This document shows positions 32,488 through 41,569 of a stretch of DNA of 64,000 nt, one piece after another (the stretch's first letter is position 1; each line of letters opens with the position of its first letter). Where the stretch lies: positions 26,193 through 90,192 of the forward strand of contig DASPJR010000184.1 in assembly GCA_035628505.1 (NCBI GenBank), given 5' to 3'. The notes beneath the pieces are model-generated. The model was given only the letters and a program-made list of their open reading frames with translations. It did no database searches and was not told the DNA's origin. Source of the stretch: DASPJR01 sp035628505 (GTDB lineage: Bacteria > Planctomycetota > SZUA-567 > H5-PLA8). A program made the position numbers and the translations under genes.

Positions 32488-34248
32488 ATGTTAAACCTAC
32501 GCTGCATCCTGGCGCTGACTCTCCTGTTGAGCTCCAGTCTTTGCCTGGCCGGAACACTGTATGACTCGGGTGATCCTTCGCCGGAAGAGCAATATGTGTT
32601 GGAAATAATCAACCGTGCGCGTGCCAACCCCGAGGCTGAAGGCACACGCCTGGGCATCGACATCCGGGAAGGTCTCACCGCCCAGGAAGCCGCGAACGTA
32701 GGCGTGCGGCCGCCGCTGGCCATGAACAAAGCGCTGCTCACCGCTGCGCGCAATCACAGCGCGGACATGTGGCAGCGCTCGTTTTTCGCTCACACCAATC
32801 CCGACGGCAAAACCTTCGATCAGCGCATCGTCGACGCCGGCTATACCATCCTTACCGCGGGCGAGAACATTGCGACTTCGACCAGCTCGGGCGCGGCACA
32901 GCTCGAAGACAATCTGATGGTCGATCTCAACGTCAACGGCCGCGGGCATCGCAAGAATCTGCTCGATATCGGCCGCACCTTCCGTGAGATCGGAATCGGC
33001 TTCTTCTCCGGAAACGTGCAGAACAACCAGGGCTTCAAGAATTTCCTGACGCAGGACTTCGGCACCTCCGGCAACTCGTCGTTCCTCGTCGGTGTCGTCT
33101 ACAACGACACCAATAACAATGGCTTTTACGACGTCGGCGAAGGCATTCCCAACATCACTGTGACGCCGGATACGGGCACCTACTATGCGGTCACCGGAGC
33201 GGCCGGGGGCTATGCCATTCCGGTGGGTTCAAGCGGTACGATCAATGTCAGTCTCTCCGGCGGCGGACTGGGCACCAACACCCAATCGGTGACGCTCAGC
33301 GGCCAGAACGTGAAGCTTGACTTCAAGTCGCCGGGCACCGGTTCAGGCGGCGGTGGCGGCGGCGGCGGCTTGACGGCCCCGGCCGCGCCGGCAGCGTTGA
33401 TTGCCGCAGCAGTCTCCGCAAGCCAGATCAATCTTTCCTGGACGGACCGCTCCGATAATGAGGAGAGCTTCACCGTCGAGCGCAGCGCTGACGGGGTCAA
33501 TGGCTGGAGCGCCATAGCCACGGTGCCGGCAAACGCCACGGCGTACTCGAGCAGCGGTCTAAGCGCCGCGACGACATATTATTACCGCGTGCGCGCGAGC
33601 AACTCGGCAGGAGATTCCGCCTACACGAGCGTGGCCAGTGCTACCACGGACAGCGACGGAACAGGCGGCGAGACGCCGGTCAGCAACACGGGCACGGACA
33701 CCGATGGCGACCGCTTCCCCGATGAAATCGAAACAGTCGCCGGCTCGTCATCGGCCGACGCCGCCTCCGCGCCGAACGTTCCAAACGCCGCATTCCTGCC
33801 GATGCCGTCGCTGAAAGTATCGGTAAAGCTGAATTTCACCACGCCGCTGAAGGACAGCATCAGCTTGAGCTGGACCCAGAGCGTCGGCGCCGGGTACGCC
33901 GTGAATGGACGGCAGGTGATCACGGATGTTGGCGGCGTGCTGCAGGTCTTTGCATTGAACGAAAAAGGAAAAGGCGTCACCGGCACGGACACGTTCCAGA
34001 TGCGCGGCAAGGTGAAGGATGGCGTCACGACAGTAGCTCAGACAATGAAGTTTTCGCTGAAGATGACAAAAGGAAGCTTCGGTTCCAGGTTGAAAGACGA
34101 GGGGCTCGTCGATGGGACTGTCATCAACAGGAGCCTGTTTCTGCCGGTCTATGTGCTTCTGCTCGACAGCACAACGGGCTCGACTTCATACGAGAACCGC
34201 GGCATTTCATACACGGCGAAGCAGGGAAAGAACGGGCGTGCGAAATAA
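32488..34248 (+). CDS. Secreted CAP-domain protein with FnIII module
   Basis: ATG 32488 after AGGGACG starts a signal peptide, giving 586 residues. The CAP/SCP domain covers about 25-195: YVLEIINRARANPEAEG, LTAARNHSADMW, FFAHTNPDGKTF, GENIATSTSSG and NGRGHRKNLLD carry its conserved His and Glu positions. Residues 200-275 look like a carboxypeptidase-regulatory or SdrD-B fold (GVVYNDTNNNGFYDVGE), then a Gly-rich linker, an FnIII domain (SWTDRSDNEESFTVERSA), a calcium-type DTDGDRFPDEIE loop and a strand-rich C-terminus. CAP proteins are often extracellular and some bind lipids. The target is unknown. Confidence 0.85.
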   Translation: MLNLRCILALTLLLSSSLCLAGTLYDSGDPSPEEQYVLEIINRARANPEAEGTRLGIDIREGLTAQEAANVGVRPPLAMNKALLTAARNHSADMWQRSFFAHTNPDGKTFDQRIVDAGYTILTAGENIATSTSSGAAQLEDNLMVDLNVNGRGHRKNLLDIGRTFREIGIGFFSGNVQNNQGFKNFLTQDFGTSGNSSFLVGVVYNDTNNNGFYDVGEGIPNITVTPDTGTYYAVTGAAGGYAIPVGSSGTINVSLSGGGLGTNTQSVTLSGQNVKLDFKSPGTGSGGGGGGGGLTAPAAPAALIAAAVSASQINLSWTDRSDNEESFTVERSADGVNGWSAIATVPANATAYSSSGLSAATTYYYRVRASNSAGDSAYTSVASATTDSDGTGGETPVSNTGTDTDGDRFPDEIETVAGSSSADAASAPNVPNAAFLPMPSLKVSVKLNFTTPLKDSISLSWTQSVGAGYAVNGRQVITDVGGVLQVFALNEKGKGVTGTDTFQMRGKVKDGVTTVAQTMKFSLKMTKGSFGSRLKDEGLVDGTVINRSLFLPVYVLLLDSTTGSTSYENRGISYTAKQGKNGRAK

Positions 34249-34419
34249 ATAGCACGCATTCAAGCTGAAGCTGAACTCCCGTCGCGGGGTCGGAATAAGC
34301 CCGCGTGCTCATTTGTTTTATGATACGTGCAGATGCGACTGGAAACGCGATGGTATCCAGGGGCGCTTGGCACTAACCTGTTTGCGTCATCTCGATCTGC
34401 ACCAGCCCTGGACTGTTGA

Positions 34420-34842
34420 ATGGCCTTACACGACGAAACAACGAACTCCGACGGCAATGGCACCTCCGCCAGCCGCCGCATCCTGATCATTGAAGACAAT
34501 GTGGATTCGGCTGAGAGCCTGCAGCTGTTGCTGGAGATGTCCGGTCACACCGTCCATGTCGCCTTCCGCGGCGCCGACGGGGTTGCGCTCGCCAGGAGCT
34601 TCAAGCCTGAAATCGTTCTCTGCGATATCGGTTTGCCTGGGGGCATGGATGGGTATGCCGTAGCCGGCGAACTCCGCAGGGATCCAGCAACCCAGAACGC
34701 CAGTCTGATCGCGCTCACCGGTTATGGGCAGGTCGAGGACCAGCAGCGCGCCCAGCAAGCGGGCTTCGAGATGCACATCACCAAGCCGGTGGATCCCGAC
34801 GAGCTCGAGAAACGCCTCCGTAACATACAGGTGCGCGCCTGA
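34420..34842 (+). CDS. Single-domain response regulator
   Basis: The 140-residue protein is a bare receiver domain. Acidic pocket IIEDN (about 23-27), phosphoacceptor Asp in IVLCDIGLPG (about 69), Thr in IALTGYG and Lys in MHITKPVDPDE are all present. There is no output domain, so it probably works by binding a partner, like CheY or Spo0F. No sensor kinase is adjacent; its partner must be elsewhere. A 17-residue Ser/Thr-rich leader precedes the fold. Confidence 0.92.
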   Translation: MALHDETTNSDGNGTSASRRILIIEDNVDSAESLQLLLEMSGHTVHVAFRGADGVALARSFKPEIVLCDIGLPGGMDGYAVAGELRRDPATQNASLIALTGYGQVEDQQRAQQAGFEMHITKPVDPDELEKRLRNIQVRA

Positions 34843-34906
34843 CAGCTTTCCCTTCCGCAGGTCCGCTTGCTGAAATTCAGGCGCTCTTGCGTTACCATTC
34901 AGCGCC

Positions 34907-36946
34907 ATGACGCTTCGCGAGCCGAAGAGTTTATCTCACGCCATCCTGATCCTTGCACTGCTGTCGGCGCTCTCGGGTGCAATGCTTCACGCGTGCTGGA
35001 ATGCACCGCTCTACCGCATGGATGATCGCGACCATCTGCAGCCGGCCATGGTGGGCTCCTGGAGTGACGCGTTCCGCTTGCGGCCAGAGTTCAGCGAACC
35101 CTACATCCCGGTGACGCTCTTCTCGTACAAGCTCGACTTTGCTCTCTTCGGCCCAGAACCTTTAAAAAGCTCCGCCGAGAGCAGTGGCCTGCGCCCGAAC
35201 ACGGCCGCTGAGCCCGAAACCTCGACTGCGATTGAGTACCCATCTGCGCCGGGCACACGCGTCATGAATGCCCTCTACCATATTCTTGCGGGTTTCATCC
35301 TCTGGAATTTTCTGCTGCGCCTTGGAAGCGGCGCGGGAGTGGCCGCTTTGGTCGCGCTGCTGTGGACCGGCCACCCCATGGCGCTCGAATCGGTAGCGTG
35401 GATCTCCGAGCGCAAAAACGTCCTGGCGGCGCTCTTCGGCTTTGCGGCGCTGCTGGCATGGACCGCCCCGCGCGAGCGCCTCTGGCGCTGGCCGCTCGTC
35501 TATCTTCTCTACGCGCTCGCGGTGCTCAGCAAACCCAGCGCGCTGGGCATTCTGCCGGTGCTGCTCGGCCTGGAGCTGTTCGATCCACGAGCGGAAGGTT
35601 CTCGCCGGACGCTGCGCGAGTGGCTTGCAATACCAGAGCGGCTGGCGATTCCCGTTCTCATCAGCGCTTTAGGTGCGTGGGCGACGGTTCATTCGGTGCA
35701 GCGCGAGATTCTCGATCCGCCGGGCGGCAATGTAGTTACCGCGCTGCTGACGGATGTCGAAATCTTCGAACGCTACATTCGCAATATCCTGCTGCCAATT
35801 AACCTCAGCTTTTTTTACGCGGTGGATCCCATTGTCTCGCTGGCCGACTCGAGATTGTGGCTGCACGGCGTCGTTTTGCTGGCGATCTGCGGCGGCTGCG
35901 TTGTTGCCTCGGGAACACGCGACCGGCGCCTGGCTGCATTTGGATTGTTCTGGTTCTTCGGCGCGCTGGGACCGAATGCGAATCTGGTCGGCATTCCCTT
36001 CTGGATGCAGGACCGTTACGCGTATCTCTCCGCCGCCGGATTGCTGCTGGCGGTTATAGTTGCCGTGCGCAGCCTCCTGCAGCGCAACGCATCGCCGGCA
36101 GCTGAACGAAATCTCCGTGTCTTAGTGCCTTCGTGTCTGTGTGTTGCGCTCTTTGCGTTTCTCTCAGCTCAGCGCTCACCTCTGTTCGCAGACGTAAACC
36201 GGCTGGTCGTCGATGCCGCCGAACGCCAGCCCGGCTCAGCAATGGCCCGGCTCTGCGCGGCGAAGCTTGCGCGTGAGCGCTTCTTTCAGCACGGATTCGA
36301 CAACCCGAAGCCCGACTGGACGAAGGCCGAGATCAGCGGCCGCGCGGCGGTCGACTTTTACGCTGACATCGAATCCTGTGCCGACGTTTATGCGCACATC
36401 GACCGCTTTTCACTGCGTGTGCAGCGAGCTGAAATGCTGATGCTGCTGCACCGCCTGGATGAAGCGCAGGCCGCGCTCGGGCCTGTTCCACCGACCGATG
36501 TCAAACCGCTGGAGTCAGAGGGTGCTGCTCTCCGCAACCGCCGGGATACCTATAGCGGCTACACGCCGCAGACGCTCGCAATGGCGTATTACGTGCTTGG
36601 CTCAATTGAGGCCAGCCGAGCCCAGACGATAGCGACCCGCGCGGGACAGCGCGCGGCAGCGCAGTCCGCTCTGAACCACGCCAATGCGGCGCTTCAGATC
36701 GAGCCGCACAACTTCGAATGGCGGGTCTTTAAGGCGCGTGTGCTAATGGTGAACGCAGTGGTCCTGCTGCTGGAATCCACGCAGGAGAAGGTGGAGGCGT
36801 CCGGTGTGGCGTCAAAGGCTTGCGAGAGCGAAGCGCACGCGATTCTTAGTGCGCTTCCCAAGTCCTCGACTATGCTGAAACTCGCACGGCGTCAAGGCGT
36901 GGATCTCAATCGACTGCCACGCGCGTCCGACTGGCTCGACCGCTAA
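34907..36946 (+). CDS. TMTC-like membrane glycosyltransferase, putative
   Basis: The 679-residue protein has a first membrane helix, an MDDRDHLQPA loop with acidic pair, and about nine more helices up to residue 430. Motifs such as GHPMALESVAWISERKNVLAA, YLLYALAVLSKPSA and MQDRYAYLSAAGLLL are those of the TMTC-like / GT-C mannosyltransferase group, in which the helices use a polyprenyl-linked sugar donor. The C-terminal 240 residues are helical and TPR-like. The acceptor is not known. Bases 36109-36150 match the intergenic ACGAAG-type repeat in reverse orientation and are translated as part of the protein. Confidence 0.78.
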   Translation: MTLREPKSLSHAILILALLSALSGAMLHACWNAPLYRMDDRDHLQPAMVGSWSDAFRLRPEFSEPYIPVTLFSYKLDFALFGPEPLKSSAESSGLRPNTAAEPETSTAIEYPSAPGTRVMNALYHILAGFILWNFLLRLGSGAGVAALVALLWTGHPMALESVAWISERKNVLAALFGFAALLAWTAPRERLWRWPLVYLLYALAVLSKPSALGILPVLLGLELFDPRAEGSRRTLREWLAIPERLAIPVLISALGAWATVHSVQREILDPPGGNVVTALLTDVEIFERYIRNILLPINLSFFYAVDPIVSLADSRLWLHGVVLLAICGGCVVASGTRDRRLAAFGLFWFFGALGPNANLVGIPFWMQDRYAYLSAAGLLLAVIVAVRSLLQRNASPAAERNLRVLVPSCLCVALFAFLSAQRSPLFADVNRLVVDAAERQPGSAMARLCAAKLARERFFQHGFDNPKPDWTKAEISGRAAVDFYADIESCADVYAHIDRFSLRVQRAEMLMLLHRLDEAQAALGPVPPTDVKPLESEGAALRNRRDTYSGYTPQTLAMAYYVLGSIEASRAQTIATRAGQRAAAQSALNHANAALQIEPHNFEWRVFKARVLMVNAVVLLLESTQEKVEASGVASKACESEAHAILSALPKSSTMLKLARRQGVDLNRLPRASDWLDR

Positions 36947-36993
36947 TCTACTTCAGCCTCTCTTAGATTCTCTGTGCTGAACAAGACCGCCGC

Positions 36994-38052
36994 TTATTTC
37001 AGCTTTACCGTCGCGAAATCTTCGTCATCGATCTGCACAGTCAGCGTTCCATAAGTCTTTTCTTTCGGCTTGTTCAGCGAGATTTTCGCCTGCACGCCGC
37101 CGCCGTCGGACTCGAACTTGCCTTTGCCGACCTGCTTTTCGCCGTCCTTGACTTTGATGGACTTACCTTTCAGCGACGCGTCTCCAGTCAGCACCAGGCG
37201 GCCTTTGCCGTCTTCATCAAGTGTGGCTTCAGTTATCTTCGCCTTGGCATTGGCTCCAGCGGCCGGCGTGATCTGAGCGCCGCCTGCTGCTGTCGCTGCA
37301 GCGGGTGCTTCAGGTGCTTTCGCCGTGGCGGGCTCGGCCTTAGGCGCGGCTGGCGCGGGAGCGGCTTGCGCAGCGGCTTCTTCGACGAGGCGTACGCGCT
37401 GCATGTTGTTCTTGTCTCCATGGATGTCGGGCTTGGGGAACCAGAGCGCCTGGTAGCGCTCGCCGCTTTCTTTGTCGACGTCGTTCGCGAAAAACTGCAA
37501 GCCGACTTCAGAATTGGCGGACGGCTCGAGGCGCAGGTTCGTCCATGGGAGCAGCGCTTCAATCACGTAGCCTTTATCGCTGGTCGTGCTCTTGGCCTCA
37601 ATGGTGAGCTTGCCCTTCTTGTCCTTGCGGTAGTCGCTCAGATTTGTGCGCAGTTCCTTGCCCGCCTGGCGGCCCGGGCTGATGACGACCTGGTAGCTCG
37701 TCTCTCCGCCTTTTTTTTCGGCCATGAAAATTTCGATCGAATCGCCCTTCCAGAGATCCTCCGGCTTTTCAGCGGGCTCGACGGGGGCGTCATCCGTGAC
37801 GGTTGCCACAATCAGCATGCCCTTTTCGTTCCAGCCGAGGCGGAAGCTGACATCGAAATTCGGGGCAGTCTGTTTCTTGCCTGAACCGTCCGTCAGACCT
37901 TCAACTTTCAGACCTTTTGCGCCCCAGTCGTCAGCTTTGCCATCAATAACGACGTCTTTGAGCAATGGAACGTCGAAGACTTTGTCGTCGGCGCCAAAGA
38001 GCGTTACGCTGGCACAGCAGGCGGCCGCGAGCAGATACTTGTGAAGAGCCAT
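36994..38052 (-). CDS. Secreted CBM9-like domain protein
   Basis: ATG 38052 follows TGGAGA. The 352-residue protein has a signal peptide (LAAACCASVTLFGA), then a CBM9-type fold at about 25-225: VVIDGKADDWG, GMLIVATVTDDAP, WKGDSIEIFM, and YVIEALLPWTNL. An Ala/Pro-rich linker (230-275) leads to a strand domain ending LTVQIDDEDFATVKLK. CBM9-like domains bind sugar chain ends, though many such bacterial proteins lack that function. Divergent from the small cysteine-rich gene at 38267. Confidence 0.8.
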   Translation of the reverse strand: MALHKYLLAAACCASVTLFGADDKVFDVPLLKDVVIDGKADDWGAKGLKVEGLTDGSGKKQTAPNFDVSFRLGWNEKGMLIVATVTDDAPVEPAEKPEDLWKGDSIEIFMAEKKGGETSYQVVISPGRQAGKELRTNLSDYRKDKKGKLTIEAKSTTSDKGYVIEALLPWTNLRLEPSANSEVGLQFFANDVDKESGERYQALWFPKPDIHGDKNNMQRVRLVEEAAAQAAPAPAAPKAEPATAKAPEAPAAATAAGGAQITPAAGANAKAKITEATLDEDGKGRLVLTGDASLKGKSIKVKDGEKQVGKGKFESDGGGVQAKISLNKPKEKTYGTLTVQIDDEDFATVKLK

Positions 38053-38266
38053 AGTCAATCTCCAGATAAGGTGGTGACGTGCATATATACACCCGGACTA
38101 GCAGTTTAGCTTGCGGATTACGCCAGATAGAGGTCCGTTGCCGCCAGCTTGCACCGTGTGCACGCACCGGTATTTCACGCCTGCCAATTGAAAATTGACC
38201 TTTAGAATTTAACCAGGAACTTCGAATTCACGGAATACCATACTGCGTTAATGCTATTAATAGGGC

Positions 38267-38599
38267 ATGAAACGGGCGCCGGCGTGCTTACTTCTGGTCG
38301 CATTCTCGGGATACCTTGTCCCGCTCGTAATGGCCTGCGGCAGCGATTGCTGCCGCGATCGCGCGTATGATTGCCACTCCAGCAGAAATTCGTTCATACC
38401 ACCGCATTGTTGTCAGATCGATCTGACGGCTAAAGAAGAATTCACTCCCGAGCACCCTCTCTCTTTCGCTGCGATCGTTCCAAACAGAATCAGTCTCGTT
38501 ATTCTGCCCGACCCGGATTGCCACAGCGCCACAAAAGTTGCACTCCAGAGTATTCCCCCGCCAGACCTGCTCGCCTGGCACGTACGCCTGAACTGTTGA
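38267..38599 (+). CDS. Small cysteine-rich secreted protein
   Basis: The 110-residue protein has a signal peptide (LLLVAFSGYLVPLVMACG) and eight cysteines after it, including CGSDCCRDRAYDC and PPHCCQIDL. The C-terminal half ends in a lone Cys. I do not recognise a family. Its partner 120 bases downstream is a second cysteine-rich secreted peptide, so a shared metal-binding or redox role is plausible but unproven. The ribosome site, AGGGC, is weak. Confidence 0.6.
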   Translation: MKRAPACLLLVAFSGYLVPLVMACGSDCCRDRAYDCHSSRNSFIPPHCCQIDLTAKEEFTPEHPLSFAAIVPNRISLVILPDPDCHSATKVALQSIPPPDLLAWHVRLNC

Positions 38600-38718
38600 C
38601 TGCACCCGGCGCTGATTCTTCGGAATGTCAGCGCTCCTCCCACATGAACACGTCACAGGCACGGCATTGTGCCGGCCGGACGAAATTCACATCTGAAACA
38701 AAAGGGAAAAGGTGCTTT

Positions 38719-38952
38719 ATGAAGAAGTACATTCACTCAGTCCTGTCCACGTTTGCTCTCTTCACGTCCGCTCTGTTCGCCGCCGATGGCGCGCCCAAGA
38801 GCTGTTGCGCTGAAGGCGCGGCGTGCTGCGCTAAAGAGAAGTCCGCCTGCTGCATCAAGGAGGACTGCTGCAAGAACCACGGCAAGGAAGACCAGTTGGA
38901 CTGCTGCAAGAAGGACATGGCCTGCTGCGCGGGCGTGAAGGAAAAGAAGTAA
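38719..38952 (+). CDS. Secreted peptide with six Cys-Cys pairs
   Basis: ATG 38719 gives 77 residues with a signal peptide of about 22 (MKKYIHSVLSTFALFTSALF). The mature part of about 55 residues holds six adjacent Cys-Cys pairs (12 Cys) in Lys-rich surroundings, for example SCCAEGAACCAKEKSACC. Such vicinal pairs suit soft metals such as copper, zinc or arsenic, or disulfide stabilisation. A strong terminator follows at 38991. I recognise no named family. It is easily missed, because the frame extends upstream to 38518. Confidence 0.75.
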   Translation: MKKYIHSVLSTFALFTSALFAADGAPKSCCAEGAACCAKEKSACCIKEDCCKNHGKEDQLDCCKKDMACCAGVKEKK

Positions 38953-38990
38953 CTCGACGCTTTTTCAAGGAATGATTTTCCGAAACACAA

Positions 38991-39019
38991 AGCCGGCGGG
39001 AGACCGCCGGCTGTTTTAT
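38991..39019 (+). terminator. Intrinsic terminator after cysteine-rich genes
   Basis: AGCCGGCGG-GAGA-CCGCCGGCT is a perfect 9-base GC stem (38991-39012) followed by GTTTTATT. Confidence 0.85.
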
Positions 39020-39050
39020 TCGAAGTGTCGATATCGTTCTTGGAAAAGTC

Positions 39051-39764
39051 TCACTTCGCCGCGTCATAAAGACTAAGCAGCGCTTCGCCGACAGTCTTGC
39101 CGATCAGCTTGTAACCGGCCTCATTTAAGTGGACGTTATCACCGTTGTATTTTGTGTCGGTCCACTCGCCACGGCCGATCAGTGCCTGATCGAGCAGCGG
39201 CGGGACGATGTCCACGAGCTGAACCGTTTCGAGCTTTCCCGGTTGCAACTTGGGATAAAGCTTGCGTAGTTCCTCATTATAGCCTCCGTTCGAACCTGGC
39301 CCGCCGGCGCCGCTGTTCGTGTCAGGCCCGCGCCGCGGCGGACAGGTCAGCACCACCACGCGCCAGCCGGCAGCGACGAGTGTACTGCAGAGCTCCTTCT
39401 GCTGCGCAACGTCGTAGCCGTTGGTTCCGACCATCAGGCAGAGGATGTTCAGCGACTTCGGATCAGTCGAGAGATCCAATTGCTTTTCTTTTACCATCGC
39501 CAGCAGTTGTGCCGCTGTTCGCCCGCCGAAGCCGTAACAACGGTGCGTCGCGGTCGCTCTTCCCGCTGCGGTGAGGATGCGAAAGGCTTCGTTCGTGTAC
39601 ACTTTGTTTTCCGTGTGGCTGTCTCCGAGCGTGAGAAGGTTTATTTTCTGGTCCTTGCCTGGAATAATTGTCTGCGTCTCACCCGCGCTGCTATTGAACA
39701 TCCCCGCCGCAGCGAGCACGAGCACCGCAAGGATTTCTTCAGGTTTCGAAAGCTGCTGCTTCAT
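39051..39764 (-). CDS. SGNH/GDSL-family hydrolase, secreted
   Basis: ATG 39764 gives 237 residues, with a helix at 10-25 that may be a signal (LAVLVLAAAGMFNSSAG). The SGNH blocks are visible: LLTLGDSHTEN (nucleophile Ser), GFGGRTAAQLL (Gly), LCLMVGTNGYD (Asn), and NGDNVHLNEAGY (Asp and His). These enzymes remove acyl groups from sugars or lipids. It faces the terminator of the cysteine-rich pair and is divergent from nothing close, so it is probably monocistronic. Confidence 0.85.
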   Translation of the reverse strand: MKQQLSKPEEILAVLVLAAAGMFNSSAGETQTIIPGKDQKINLLTLGDSHTENKVYTNEAFRILTAAGRATATHRCYGFGGRTAAQLLAMVKEKQLDLSTDPKSLNILCLMVGTNGYDVAQQKELCSTLVAAGWRVVVLTCPPRRGPDTNSGAGGPGSNGGYNEELRKLYPKLQPGKLETVQLVDIVPPLLDQALIGRGEWTDTKYNGDNVHLNEAGYKLIGKTVGEALLSLYDAAK

Positions 39765-39904
39765 GTGTACCTTCCCCTCTTTCCCTTTCTGATCACGGCC
39801 TCGGCATTCGAGCTCCGAGCGCACGCAAGCGTTCGACGGTTGTACAACTGCCCGCTGCGGACGTTGAATGGAAACAAATGACTTTCAGGCATTGTCTTGG
39901 AGTG

Positions 39905-40294
39905 CTACGGCGCAGTCACTGAATCGATCCACGCTCGCGCGTCAGAGATGGTTTCGAACGTGCGAATGCGGTTAGCCGACCAGACTTCCGTGTAGATTGT
40001 GAACAAGCGGTCGAGGCCGTGGAATACCTCTTTGCTGCCAACCAGAGCGCGCACCTGCCTGCAGTTGGACTTGAACGCATGACCATCGAGTACCGCGCAG
40101 GCTTGCAGATCGTCGCTGGTGAGATTGATTTTGTCTGCGGAGGTAAAATCCCAGATCTGGTAGCAGAGTTTCCCGAGCTGCTCAGGTTTATACAGTGCCT
40201 CTTTAACCTGCAGGACATCAGCGGCCGTGACGTCCCCCGTGCAGACGATCCAAACTCCGGTCCCTTCTTTTTCGTAAACAGTTTTGCAGGGCAT
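39905..40294 (-). CDS. STAS/SpoIIAA-like protein
   Basis: ATG 40294 is preferred over a start at 40486, giving 129 residues. The alternating strand-helix pattern, GVWIVCTGDVTAADVLQVKEAL, QIWDFTSADKINLT, RQVRALVGSKEVFHGLDRLF then WSANRIRTFETISDARAWI, resembles SpoIIAA-like (CRAL/STAS-type) proteins of unknown role. No active-site motif is recognised. It is divergent from the esterase gene at 40477 and could share its control region. Function unknown. Confidence 0.6.
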   Translation of the reverse strand: MPCKTVYEKEGTGVWIVCTGDVTAADVLQVKEALYKPEQLGKLCYQIWDFTSADKINLTSDDLQACAVLDGHAFKSNCRQVRALVGSKEVFHGLDRLFTIYTEVWSANRIRTFETISDARAWIDSVTAP

Positions 40295-40476
40295 AGTCCA
40301 CCGCGCTTTCAATACATACGTAAGTTTATCCCGTTTTCGGCGCGAATTGAAGCCGGAAATTTTTGAAGCGGATTTAAGGCGCAGCTTCATTAAACACGCC
40401 TGTTTGCACCTGATTTCGCTCAACGCTGCACTGTCACAGGAGTACGGTAATAAGGATAGCTGCAGGGGGCTTAAAT

Positions 40477-41559
40477 ATGGAAACAAGGCTTGGCTTTATC
40501 GCATTGGCACTCTGGGCATTAAATGCATTGAGCGCCGAAAGCGAAATCCCATTTTACGCCGACAAATCCAATCTGCTCAGTGTCATTGACAAGAATGGCG
40601 ATGTTCACGCCGTAAAGAGTTCCGACGACTGGCAGCGTCGCAAAGCACACGTTCTGGCTTCCATGCAGCGCGTCATGGGTCCGCTGCCTGATGCATCCCG
40701 GATTGTTCCTGCAGAAATGAAAGTGCTGGAGCAGGTCGAACTCGATAAATGTGTGCGCCGGAAAGTTTCTTTCGCCGTCGAAAAAGACGACCGCCTGAAC
40801 GCTTATCTTTTCACACCCAGGAATCTGAACGGGCGCGTGCCGGCAATGCTGTGCCTGCATCAGACGATTTCCATAGGCAAAGCCGAACCCGCGGGGCTAG
40901 GCGGCAGCCGCAATCTGCATTACGCGCTGGAACTGGCCGAGCGCGGATATGTGACGCTCGCGCCAGACCACTGCTACTTCGGCGAATACAAGCTCGATGT
41001 CTACGCTAAAGGCTACGAAAGCGGAACGATGAAAGGCATCTGGAATGCCATGCGAGCCGTCGATCTGCTCCAGAGCCTGCCCGAAGTGGACGGGGAACGC
41101 ATCGGCGTGATCGGCCATTCACTGGGCGGACATAATTCGCTCTTTACCGCCAGCTTTGAACCACGCCTGAAAGTCGTGGTGACCTCGTGCGGATTTACAT
41201 CGTTTGCAAAATACAGTTATGGCGGAAAAGGATTGATTAATTGGACCGGAAAGCAGTACATGCCAAAAATCGCGTCCAATTATTCGAACGATGCGGCCAA
41301 AATGCCGTTCGAATTTGCAGAAATTCTCGGCGTGATTGCTCCGCGCGCCATTTTCATCAACGCGCCGGTAAAAGATCAGAATTTCGAATTGTCCGGCGTG
41401 AAAGACTGCGTCGCGTCGGCACTTCCAGTGTTCGCGCTTTATAAAGCCGAAGCCAACCTCAAGGCCGTTCACCCGGATTGTGGCCACGATTTCCCGCAAG
41501 AGATCCGCGAGCAGGCCTACGATTTTATCAATAGCAAGCTCAAGGTCACTGGAAGGTGA
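40477..41559 (+). CDS. Secreted alpha/beta-hydrolase esterase (abhydrolase_7-like)
   Basis: The 360-residue protein begins with a signal peptide (FIALALWALNALSA). An oxyanion-like RVPAMLCLHQTI strand, the nucleophile motif VIGHSLGGHNS (Ser near 215), acidic FINAPVKDQNFE, and VHPDCGHDFPQE with the histidine near 336 complete a hydrolase triad. This pattern is close to the acetyl-esterase/dienelactone-hydrolase group often found beside carbohydrate catabolism genes. Substrate is inferred to be an acylated sugar. Its stop lies 11 bases before the start of the next gene. Confidence 0.82.
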   Translation: METRLGFIALALWALNALSAESEIPFYADKSNLLSVIDKNGDVHAVKSSDDWQRRKAHVLASMQRVMGPLPDASRIVPAEMKVLEQVELDKCVRRKVSFAVEKDDRLNAYLFTPRNLNGRVPAMLCLHQTISIGKAEPAGLGGSRNLHYALELAERGYVTLAPDHCYFGEYKLDVYAKGYESGTMKGIWNAMRAVDLLQSLPEVDGERIGVIGHSLGGHNSLFTASFEPRLKVVVTSCGFTSFAKYSYGGKGLINWTGKQYMPKIASNYSNDAAKMPFEFAEILGVIAPRAIFINAPVKDQNFELSGVKDCVASALPVFALYKAEANLKAVHPDCGHDFPQEIREQAYDFINSKLKVTGR

Positions 41560-41569
41560 AAAGGATTCT

